Shown: piece after piece, positions 49,701 to 62,300 of the stretch
Position numbering within the stretch: the first letter of the stretch is position 1
How the letters are laid out: the number at the start of each line of letters is the position of its first letter
Source of the DNA: Lytechinus variegatus
Taxonomy: Eukaryota; Echinodermata; Echinoidea; Temnopleuroida; Toxopneustidae
Assembly (NCBI RefSeq): GCF_018143015.1
Contig: NC_054747.1
Span: forward strand, 36,530,733 to 36,594,732
DNA: 64,000 bases
Direction: 5' to 3'
The notes under the pieces: generated by a model
The model's database searches: none
What the model saw: only the letters and a program-made list of their open reading frames with translations
What the model was told of the DNA's origin: nothing
Position numbers and translations under genes: made by a program

Positions 49701-52700
49701 TCGTCTATTTACATTTTTCCGCGAAAGGGCATTCGTGGAATGGGATGATTTTCAGCCTAAAGTCCTCGTCATAGCGACCTGGGTGGAGGTCGGATTCTAC
49801 GGCATTGCTGACGGATTTAATTTGGTAAGTAAATGGTTTCAAATTTTACGATTCATGTGATTATTTTTACTTTTTATAAGTTTATTCCAGATCTAATGAA
49901 AGATAATAGTATGTTTTGGGGCCCTTTTTTAGCCACATTGATTTACGACTGTAATGACTGACACATCAATTTTCATCGTGAATTCATTTTTTGCTGTATG
50001 TTTCATTATTGCATGGAACTGACATAATCATTAAAAACACAAATATATAATTATCCGGTGTTGGTCCGGTAATGTTTATTCGAGGAGCAACCCTGATGGA
50101 AATTATCAGCACTGGCAGACCATCCCATGATGAATACTATCCACTATACCTTCGAAAGAATTTGATTTCTATGCCCTCTTTAAGTTAAAACAACAAATCT
50201 GTTTATAAGTTTTATAATGATCCATTCATGTTTTGGCATAAAGTAAAATAAGCATAAGCACACGAACTTGTTTTTATAATTATGCTTTAGTATACCTCAG
50301 GAGATTACTGTAAATTGTTTTTTTTCTCGTAATAATTTTCATTTAAGTAGTAGGAATCGTTATTCAGAAAAGGCCTGCTCGCTTCTGTAGCATCTGTAGT
50401 ATAGGGTTTGGAGTTATGTATCGTAATATTTGATGGTATAACAGCGGTGGTATAATACATATTGCTCTGTTGCTCTCACCTCTAATGCAATGCCGGAAAT
50501 TTCAAAGGATGAATTGGACTAGCAAGCAATTTTTATGTATTATGTTATTATTTTGACTTCAAAAATAACTATTATTAGCTAAAGTATTGTCTGTAATTTA
50601 AGCATTATTAGTAATATTATAACTATTATCATTTTATCATTTTTATTGATGTTGTTGTTGCTGACATCATTATTATTATCATTTTAAATTATTATTATTA
50701 TTATTGATGTTATTATCATCATCATCATTATTACAATATATATTTATCATGTTTGCGTTACAAGCGCATCCCGTCACAAGCTTTTGCTTTCAAGGATCAA
50801 CGACTTCTTCTGTTAACAAATTCATATTTTTACGACAAATGATTTTGCATAATTCATATTAAAAATTGAAAGTTTGTGAGATAATGGAAGAAAACCAATG
50901 CTTATTTCAATTTGAAATTGAAAATTTTATTCTTATTCGTGTTATTATTATCGTATCATTATATTTTTTCAGAGGAACTCGTTTCAATGTATCATCGCAA
51001 GTGATGAATTCGAGACGTTTGCTATCTTTATCTACGATCAAATAGACTGGACCTCAGGTACTGAGAGTAATGGAGGTCCAACAACAGGTATCGGTGGTAC
51101 ACCAGCACAGGTAACATTTCTTCTTCTTCTTCATCATCTTCATCACCATCTTCGTCTTTTACTTCTTCTTCTTCTTCCTTCTTCTTCTTCCTCTTCTTCT
51201 TTTTCTTCTTCTTTTTTTCCTTCTTCTTTTCCTTCTTCTTCCTCTTATTCTTCTTCTACTTCTTCTTCTTCTTCTCCCTCCTCTTCTTATTCTTCCTCAT
51301 CCTCTTCTTCTTCTTCGCCTTCTTTCTTCTTTCTCTTCCCCTTCTCCATCTTCTTATGCTTCTTCTTATTATTATTATTTGTCTTCTTCTTTCTCTTCCT
51401 CCTCCTCTTCTCCTTCTTCTTCTCGGTTTGTTCATTTGATTTTGAAATAAAACCCCTGGGCGTCTTGTAGTTAAACCATATCGTTTAACTCTTACACCCT
51501 CCTCCAAGCCCCCCCCCCCCCTTAACTTATCATTGGATGATCATAAGCGCAATCGCCCGAATCTTGTTCAAAAGAAATCATATATCTCCCTTCACTTGCT
51601 AGGGACTGAACTGGAATAGCATGTAGGGTCACAGAAATCATCATTTTCAAAAGTTGTTAAAATTGAATCATTCCAAACAGTTAAACTAAAACATTTATCT
51701 ACAACCAGGTCGGTTTCAACGCTGGTGACGGTTCGAAGTCGTTCTCTCACCAATACTCCCGTGACAACACCTTCTTGAAAAACCTCGTCACCGAATCCAA
51801 CATCGAGATCCCCGGATTGTGGGTCTATTACATAAGCTCAGTGAGCGTCGACATCGGCGGTTGCACAACGGCTGGTGAGTCACGACGTGATAAAAGGATA
51901 TTGTTTGGTGTTCGCGTTTACGACGCGCGGTGGATTCAAGAACATACAAATAGGGATTGTCAAAGGCTCTTCTTGACAATGAACAACCAAGAAGTGTTTG
52001 TCGAAAATTAGTCAATCAAAGCAGCATTTTCGTCATTGATTAAGGACATGAAGGACAAATGGCTTCTTTTTTGTCAGATTTGAAGCTTGGGACGCAATTG
52101 CTGTTCCGGTACACCAGTTTTTGACAAATACCTCCAAGCTTATCTTTGTCATTTGATGAATATTTTCATGCATTTAATCTGTTCTTGAATCCTGCCAACG
52201 TCACTGAGTGGAAACTCCCTCATGCCGAAGTCACAACGGCGAAATCAACTCCGGACCGATCAAATATGTTACGTTCATTGTCAATGGCATGTCATTGATC
52301 GGTTTGAAATCGGTTTCGGTTACAGTCACACCATTTAAACCGACTCCAGGTCGATCAAAGGTATTACGTTATTACCAATGACATACCATCGGTCGGTTTG
52401 AAATCGGTTTCGGTTACAGTCACACCATCGAAAACGACTCAAGACTGATCAAAGCTATTACGTTATTTCTAACGGCAAATCGATCGATTGGGAGTCATTT
52501 CGTTGTTATGACCGTTTCATATTAAACGGATAATGAATTACACTGACAATTTATTGTGTTTTCCATGTTAATCCGTGCTCATTACCAAATCCAATTCCAA
52601 AACCGAGTCGAATTATAATTCCATCGTAGGTGAGGTGAAGACATTCCCACGCTTCGACTCTATGCTTGGCCACCAGTTCCTTTACATCCAAGGACCATGC

Positions 52701-55700
52701 TTCACCCTCGAAGACGACATCTGGCTCCAGTTTGGTCCTCAGGAAGACCCCATCGCTCTCACTAATTGTACCTGGATGAGTTCACAGCGAGCTTGGTGCG
52801 TCGTACCTACGTTCTTTCAAGTGGGCCGCATCGAGACGCGCGTGTCGAACAACGATGCTATTACGTTCCCGTACACCGGGGTGTTTGATATAGGTGAGAA
52901 TTTTTCTGTGATTTGGGGGGTTAAGTATCATGGGCCATTAATCGAGTATTTTGTTACTTTGGACAAGCTCTTCTTACGTGCTCTTTACCCACTTTCTTAT
53001 CATCTTTATCTTCTTTTGATAGAAATAAGTGCAATCTATAGGCCTTCCTATAATAACGTCACCCACTCTTCTGTGTCGTCTTACATATTTTTATGCAGGT
53101 GCATACCCACTTATGCGTCAATTTAATTCATCACATATAAACAAATTTTGGTTTTATATTTTCATTCTTGAGGTTACGAGTCTTTGTTTTTTTTTCCTTC
53201 CTCCATATTCAGCATCACCGAATATCCCACTATCACAGTCATAATAATACTACACGTTTTCTGTAAGTTTCGTGGATTTCGATGACCGGCTTTTGTTGTC
53301 TCTTGTAACACTCTTCCTTGAATGTAAATTTTATTTCTCCTTTAGTTGACATTGGAGATGTCCCGGCTGGTATAAAGAGAATAAATCCTCATAGCGAATC
53401 CTGGATGCTGGCTGACCGTAAGGTAGCAATTGAATGGGACCCAAGCTTAATCAACTACACGCAGATCAATATTGATTTACTAAGTAAGTTCCTGCATTTA
53501 GCTGACTTGTTTATTGAAATTATCATGTATATTTCTTGTTGGCCTTTATCGGGTTTCTTGTTCCAAATGACATGAATGAAGCAGTTGGCCACTGGAAAGG
53601 CCACAGTGTATTCACACGATGTGTGAAGATGTGGTTCACAGTGTTAAAATCAAAGTGCATATAATTAAACTTTGGACACCTCCACGGTGTGTACGTTCAA
53701 TTTATGTTCTCTTACACATCATGCACATAAATGGGGTGAGATTCACTGTGCAGCTGATTTTACAGCAGTGTATTCTAGTAGATTTCCTTTTATGTAAATA
53801 ATTTCTTTCTGGTGGTTTTGATAAATTTTGTCTCCCCTAATATCATGATTAGTGGTTTCATTATAAAGACTCATTGTTTGAAGTCAATAAAGTAATTGGT
53901 AATAATCTTTATACAGTGTTATTTGGAATAAAAACCTTACCGTTTTTTGAAATCCACAGCGTATAGTGAAACGGATGGCGTACCGAGCTGGGAAGAAACT
54001 GAGGACATTGAACATGACGCCCCAAATACTGGACGTTATGAGTGGATCCCCGAACCTGTCGGGAGTATCACGCCAGAAAATGCTGTTGGTGTGATCAGAA
54101 TTACCCGGCGATACAAAAGGTACGAGAGTTTATTAATGGGAACATAGTCTGGAATCATTTTCACTGCCGAACAGGATGGGGGAGGGGGGCATGGACTCAA
54201 AAAAATTTACGACCAATAAAGGAGAGGAGAAAAAGTAGAGGAAAGAGGGGAATTGGTGAAATATGATATTATTTTCTGAATGTCGTGTAAAACGCTATTA
54301 AAATTTAGATTTTTGTACCAAATAGGATGAAATTTTTTTGCTCGCTTGCTTCGATCGATGTAATAAATTGCAACATAGATATTTTTTACAATGTAATAAA
54401 ATGACAGAAACCAATTAAAACTTAAGCCTAAAGCTTTTGATAAGGCCTATGATGAATGTATTATGTATGAATGTACATGGTGGAACAGCGTCTCCAGAGT
54501 GTGTTCTCGTGAGGGACCTCCCATTTTTTTTCCAAAATATATACTTTTTGTGTTACAGACTCACCAGGTAATAAATTATATTGTCACATGTCTCTCTAAC
54601 AGACTTTGGTTCGTTTTTTTTTTCGATTTTTTGTTGTTGTTGTCTTCATTAACATAATGGGTGTTGTTTTATTTATCTGAACAATTTCAAATGTGATACA
54701 CTTTTTTTCACAGATCCCTGTTCGCTATATGGAGTGATGTTCACTGGCTTGGTTATATGATGAATGATAAATATCAGCGGAATCCTGGAGCCTACTCTAA
54801 TTTACAATGCGAGATATGGAATGAAAAGATGGACAACGAACCGGTTTGGAATTATGATCAGGTACGTACAATGTGGCATTTTAAAGCTAAAGACAGGGAC
54901 CGCGGAAGCGGGGGTTGCTTCAGCCCCCTACTTTCCTCCAAAACCTATCAAAAACGTAAAAATGACCATATGATTGTGATTTTGAAAACCGTTCCGCGGC
55001 CCCTGAAAGACATGATTTAGGTAGACAGCTTTCATAAGGTCGAAAAGGTCAAAGGTAATCTTTTCTTGGCTTCCTCTCTTCAAATTGGCAGCAATTATCA
55101 ATTCTTTTTTAACTTTCATTTATCGGAGAAGACGAAATGTGAATAAAACATGACACAAAATTAAAGAGGATTGAAAGTAGTTGCAGTAAATAATGAAATG
55201 ACCAGAAAATCTGCAGAAACATCCCAGATCTAGAGCTGGTACAACTACATTAACTGTGCTTTGTGGGGGAAAAAATGAAATCTAAGCTGAGAACGATCGA
55301 ACTGAATATTTCCAAAGGGGAAAATAGGCATACATGTATATGGGTCAGTGTACATACATTGCTTAGAAAACGACTAGACATTTGGATGGAAGTTATCTCG
55401 CCTATTCTGCTTATTTCTCAGCAATTACGAATTTCATTAATAATCATTTGAAACACATTTTTTATTGATACATGCTGAAACATGGGTGGTGGTTTTATGG
55501 GATTCTGTATAAATTCATTTCAAAATCGTTACAACGTGCAGACATTTGTCTGTATACGTGTAGTAAAAAAAATTATACCGAATAGTTGTCAATGTGCATT
55601 GGAAAATAGTGATTGTTTAATGTAAATCGTGCTGCCAATTTAAAGTGTGTAATTATTAATGATCAAGTATATACTTTGTTTGATCAGGAGCGCCCAGTTG

Positions 55701-58700
55701 CGTGATTATTATCCAGAATATAATATAATGATTTTGCAGAGTTCACGTCGTTTCAATAGTATGATTCCATTTTTGTCCAATCCTTCATTAGGATTTGAAT
55801 CCATGTCCGTGCGACCTGAGCCAGGCGCTGGCGGACCGCGCCCGTTTCCGTCCGCTGGATTTCTGCGATATGTCGACAGCGGGTTTCGATGACGATGAAG
55901 ATTATTGTTTCCTACGGGAGGGCATCAAGCATTGCGTCATCAACATCATTAACAGGTTGGGATATGGGAGATATTAAAGTAGATCGAGGAGGATTTTAAG
56001 ATAGACCGATAGAGAATGGAGCATATACAATATTATAAATTATAATTATTTGCAAGCTTAACGAATAGAGAGAGGAAGTGGGAGGGCAGCTTAGGCATGT
56101 TAGGGAAACAAGAAAGATCAAAAGAAAATAAGAAGTAAAGTGTGTATTTGTTGTGCTTTTTTAGGGGGTAGTTTGTTTATTTGTTGTTTTAGTTTAATTG
56201 GGGAGGGAGAATAGGGTGGTCTGCCTGTATTGCTACATTCCCATAAAGATACTTTTACATTTCTCCCAAAAAAAATATTTAATGATGTGTTACTTTCTCT
56301 TCAAAGCTATGGATAATTTTTAACTTTTGATTAATTATTACACTGCTTATGGCTTCGTGCGTATTTTTCCCATTCAGCATTTAAATATTTTCTTCTTTTT
56401 TTAATCAGCCCCCAGAATGCTGATTCTGTCTGTTGCTATGACTACGAGGAAAATTTGGTTTATGCGGGCGACAGTTTTTCGGGCAGTTTCTCCCACCGCG
56501 TGACTGTGAACGGAGTGCCGCCCTACAATGCCCCCAAGGCTGTCCCGGTGCTTTCTACTTGGATAAACGATATCATTCCATACTATACATGTTGTGTCTG
56601 GGGTGATCTTTGTGAGTATTATCAGTATCACCGCCCCACCAGGGACTGCAGATGGTACGATGCCCCTAGAATGGGTAAGCACCGATATTCATATACATAT
56701 TTTGTCTTAAGATATTTCATAGAACAATTGCCTTCAATAATTTCTTATTCAAAATCAAGAAAAAAGATTCCCCTCATTGACTCTTTTGTAACAACTAAAA
56801 CCTATTTGGGATGAAAATATTTCTCTTATTGATCAAAACGAAAACACCAATATTTCACCTTCCACTTTTCAGAAAATGTTTGGTATACTAAGTGATAATT
56901 TTTAACTTTATTTTTCCAACGGTTAAAATATCACATATATGTCTGCAAATTTCTAAACGAAACAAACCCTTGAGTGTCGACGGTTTTAAGGCTCTGTTAA
57001 TAATTTATGTAACATGGACTTAAAATATTATCTTTTGCCAAGAAAAAACATAAACTCACTTGTCATTTTCAAAAGTGGATGTTTGATTTTAGTACCTGAG
57101 TACATTAAGGTTTCACTTCGAGTTGTTTTGTGTTTATAATTGTCTCTTTCTTTTTTTTTTTCTTTTTTCCCTTGATTTGTAAATTTTTCGCAATTATTGT
57201 ATAACTGTTGAAGTCAATTTATATATTCAATAAATATTGAAAGATGAAAAAAGTATATACAAGTACTAGACCTTCATACTGAAAATAAAGGAAAATATAT
57301 GACATCATCACCGCCACCAACATTACCATCAGATCAGCCTTGTTCGTTTTGATTCTTATAGATGACAGCATTTCCTTAATTGTTTCTTTATTTACTTTTT
57401 ATTTATTTATTTATTTACTTATTGTCAACATTTCTGGGAGAAGATCCCCTAAAATTGTTCAGGAGTATCTATCTTTACCCCTGATCGCCACTTTTTTTTA
57501 TCTTGAACTTTTCTGGGGGCACGCAGCCTCCTCGGGATCGCCGTTACTTCCAATAATATTGCAAATGAAATATTACTTTATTGGAATGTATAATTTCCGT
57601 TTCTAACAGCTGTTGTATTTGGAGATCCGCACTTTGTGACATTTGATGGCGTTGAGTACAGTTTCAATGGAAAAGGCGAGTGGACGCTCATGCGATCCAC
57701 GACCGGAGCTCAGAACCGGTTTACACTGCAAGGAAGAACCGAACAGATGCTGGATTGGCAAGGTTAGTATTGAGGTGACTTTGTTAAGGAGAGAATCGCG
57801 AACTTATTTTATTTATGATATGTCCGTCTTTAAGTTTTCTTTCTCTTATACAGATGACCCATTTTAAAGACTTTGACTTGGGCTTCGTGACCTGAAATCG
57901 CATTTCTTTTCGAAGTCTTGCCTGATCTTTTAACTAAAAAGAGAATAATTTTGTTCATATCCACACTGAGATCCGAATCCGCAACTTTGCCAGTGATGAC
58001 ATTTCTGGTATAGTTTTTACATCGATTACCTTTAATCTTTCGACATACAAAAGTACAAAATCTGGTATAAATATTCCTGTGTTATTTCAGATAAGTTTAT
58101 CGACACGCTAGTGTTGTTGTTTTTTAAATTCATTAATTAGTCTTTGGTTCTTTATATTTGTTTGTCTTTATTATAACAGGCACACAACGAAACCGACTCC
58201 AAACAGACCAATGGTATGTCATTGGGAAAAATGTAATAATTTTGGTCTGCCTGGAGTCGGATCCGTCGGTGTGACTGTGCTAATATGATTTGTGATCTCA
58301 GTGATATAATAGCGTATGCTATTCCTTTTCTTTAGGAAATATTGTTCAGGCTACACGTGTCACCTCCGTAGCGATGAAAGAGGAAGACAGAGAGAACATT
58401 GAGATTCAACATAGTTCAAAGACTATTCTTCAGGTTGTGTACCAAGGACAGTACCTCAAGATTGACACGCAGACCAGGCTTGCTTTAGATGGTAAATTTG
58501 CATTCTTAAAGCCACCCTACCACATTCACTTTCAGCATCCATGGGGGAGGGGTCTTAGGAGGTGTTGCGAGAAAATATTTGCAATCAATCGCAAAAAATT
58601 ATGTTGCAGTTTTACAGTTGATTGATAACTTCTTACTTCAGCAAATCAGATTACACTCCTTGTTTTATGGAGTAGATTAGCAATCAATCGCAACTTTGCA

Positions 58701-59277
58701 ACTAATTGCACGGAATGTGCTTGATTTCGGGAACGAAAATAGACTTGCGATTGATCGCAAGTTTCTTGCAATGCCCCATTAGTTTCATACTTTGGAAAAC
58801 ATTCCCAAAAGGAGATATTAAATGGATGAATAAGCATCATTTCCAAATCACGGCTTGGGGTTATGAAATTCATGCCAGTACTACACATGCTACATGCTCG
58901 CCGTCTGTTTTCCGTGTTTTCAGTCAACAATGATTCATTAAATAATATGCCAACCTCCATTCATCTTCCAGGTTTCTACCTCTCGTTCCCGAAGATTTAC
59001 GAAGGAGGTAACGTGACCCAGGTCATCGTCACGTTCCAAGATTCTGAGATCGGTATCGTCATCAACGGCACCGCCGAAGGGATGTTCATCCAGGTCGTCA
59101 TCCCCGACGAATTCAAGGTAGATTACTGATCCAAATAGATAATGATGGTGGTGGTGGTGGTGGTGATGATGATGATGATGATGGTGATGATGGTGATGAT
59201 GGTGATCATGATGATGATGGTGATCATGATGGTGATGATGATGATGGTGGTGATCATGATGATGATGATGAATGATG

Positions 59278-59309
<32 letters not shown>

Positions 59310-62300
59310 GATGGTGATGGTGGTGGTGATGATGGTGGTGATGATGGTGATGATGGTGATGATGATGATGATGATGATGGTGACGATGATGATGATGACG
59401 ACGGCTAAATATGTCCTAGGCTATGCCTCGCGCGTTTTAAAACTCTTCCAAACTCTTCATAGCGATAATGCCCTCGAGGATATTATAATTCAAATTAATT
59501 GAATTACAAACGGACCATGCAGTTTCCCAAATCGTCAGTGTTTTTTTTTTTGTGTGTGTCGTTCTTTATTTCTTCTGTTTTAAGTTGTTGATCTTAATTT
59601 CTAAACGTTCCTTTTATCCCTCATTCATCCCCGATGTGTTTCGGTGTAGGGTTACGTCGAGGGGCTGATGGGTAACTGGGATGAGGTACCAGACAATGAC
59701 TTGACCTCCAATGGTGGGACATCGGTTGACCCGAACGCAACGGCGGAAGTCATCTACAACCAATTTGCAAAGTCATGTGAGTTCTATGGTAGATCTTTAA
59801 GAAGAACAGACACATTATATTAATGGTTCTGAATAGAGTAATCGATTCGTCACTTATAAACGCATTCATATTTATTGTGCTAGCATTCTCTATCAATGCT
59901 ATTTCTAATATTAGTTTTACACGTTGAGTAAACCAAACAAATCTAGACCAAATATTTCTCATATTGGGATAGGAAGTATGAGGTAGATAAGAACGGCGAT
60001 GATGATGATGATGATGAGGATGATGTTGAAGGTGATGATATCAATGTGTCGATGTTATTGCTGAACATTGCTGTTAGACTGATAAGTTACATGTAAATGA
60101 TACATGGTGGTTAGCTGATGATGATGATGATGACGATGATGATGATAATGACGATGATAATGATGATGAAGATGATGATGATGATGATGATGAGGATGAG
60201 GATGATGATGACGATGATGTGATGATGATGATTATGATGATGATGATGTTGATGAAGCTAGAGATGGCCATGTTATTTTGATGGAGGGTGATAATGATGG
60301 TATGCATGATGACATGATGGCAAAATAGTACTTCCATCAGGATTAAGTCATAGGCCCTCTTTTATTCTGAATCTCACCAGGGGAGATCAACCCGGCAGAA
60401 AGTCTCTTCCTGTATGATCAAGGAAAGAACCACGATTTCTTCCAGGACAACGACTTCGTACCCGCCTTCAATCCTCCTGACGGAAACCTTCCCACGTACC
60501 TCGACACCCAGGTCATTGTCGACACGTGCGACGGAAATACGTACTGCATCTATGACATCCAGTCCACCGGTTTCCTTCAACTTGGCAAGGCTACGAAGAA
60601 GGCATACGATGACTACAAACAAGCGCAGAGGGCGCTGCGTGATGGTGAGTGTCAATCGTCGATTAAATTCAAGGATTTAATGGAGGTTACCCACTTAATA
60701 GTAAAGTTACCCATCCAGTAATTTGTATGCAACTACTGGCCAACCATTCAGTCCATGCCACACTCGACGTCGTGTACTGTATCAATATTTGTCCAGAGCC
60801 TCTTGAGTGTAACTCGTTGTTTGATTAAAATAGCTACGTAAGCTATAGTCACACAGACTATATCGATACAAACTCCAAAACCAACCTATTATTATGGAAA
60901 TCACGTGATGGGTTTGGTCGATCTGTCTCCAGTCTTAGAAAGAGTTATAATTGATCCGAACAACCTCAATTCTACCGAAATCCACAATAAATTTGAACAA
61001 TGTCCTTGCGAACAAAGAGAAACACGCTGGATTTTCAAGAAAACACTGAATGTTTGAAAATATAATAGTAGGAAAATATTTTGAAGAAACACGCATGTTA
61101 GATGTAGTTGTTGCTGGCTTTCCGTAGTAATGTGTTGTGGTTGATTTAATCAATCGCAACTCTTTGTATACAGTCCCAGAGTTGGTTTCGTTGCCTTGGT
61201 TGTGACTATAGCACAATCAACCTAATCCGTTTATCAAGTTATCGATTTCCTATCCATTAATGTCTGCCATCTTTTTTCAGTGGTGACTTGCCAGTACATC
61301 AGGACACCGAAGAACGGTACCAAGACATTCCTGAGAGAGAGAAACCACAAGGTCGGGTCCGAGCTCGAGTTCCGGTGCGACGATGACTTCATACCTATCG
61401 GTCCCGAGTACCGTGTGTGTCAACCGAGCGGTGATTGGAGTGGAGGCGCACAGGAGGATGACATCGTCAATGAATGTCTAGGTAAGACACTAGTCTGCTC
61501 TGCAAAGCCTACACTCGAGTTAACGGTCTGAATGTGTAACCTCTAATGCCTTGTGTACTGAAGTCCCTGTCGCTTAGAATAGAACAGCGAGTTTTGTATG
61601 TGTTATGGGGCGTTGTAAGAAACTTCCGATCGAATTGCAAGTCACCTTTTGTCCCCGAAATCAAGCACATGCCGTGCAATTAATTGCAAATTTGCAATTG
61701 ATTTCTAATCTGCTCCATAAAACAAGGAGTGTAATCTGATTTGCTGTAGTTAAAAGTGACCAATCAATTGTAAAATTGCAACAGAATATTTGCGATTGAT
61801 TGCAAATATTTCCTTATAACACCCCCTTAGTCTTTGTGTGAAGACCCACTTGTTGATCAAAGTTTCAATCAGTGTTTGTGTCTGCAGATTAGTAAGACAC
61901 TGGGAGATGGTCTGTATTACAAATTTACTTGTAAAGTTATGTATGATTTTCCGAGCAACTGAATTGAATAAAAGTGACAAAATGTAAAACTAATTTTATT
62001 TGTGTTTCAGTTAAACGCAATGTCCAATTTTGTCTGATAAACTCAAAATCAACAGTACAGTAAGCAACAAAATTATTCATAGATAGGGATTTGACTTTTT
62101 TAGCATATATTCCTGTAAGGATAAGGTTGCATTTAATTTTTTTTTAGCAACGACGATGCCCCCATCCCTGTTAGCAAAGCCTCATTGACATTTTCAATTT
62201 TCTTTTCTGTAGAGAGTCTATTATGTGGAGGATTGGAGACACCCATACATGGTTCCATCTCGGCCGTAGATGCCGCTCCCGAGCGCATCGAGGTCTCGTA

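Noticed and set aside
51256-51507. Arg/Lys-rich minus-strand frame
   Set aside because: Translation of the (CTT)n tract.
59142-59408. Poly-Met/Val and poly-Asp frames
   Set aside because: Translation of a GAT microsatellite in an intron.
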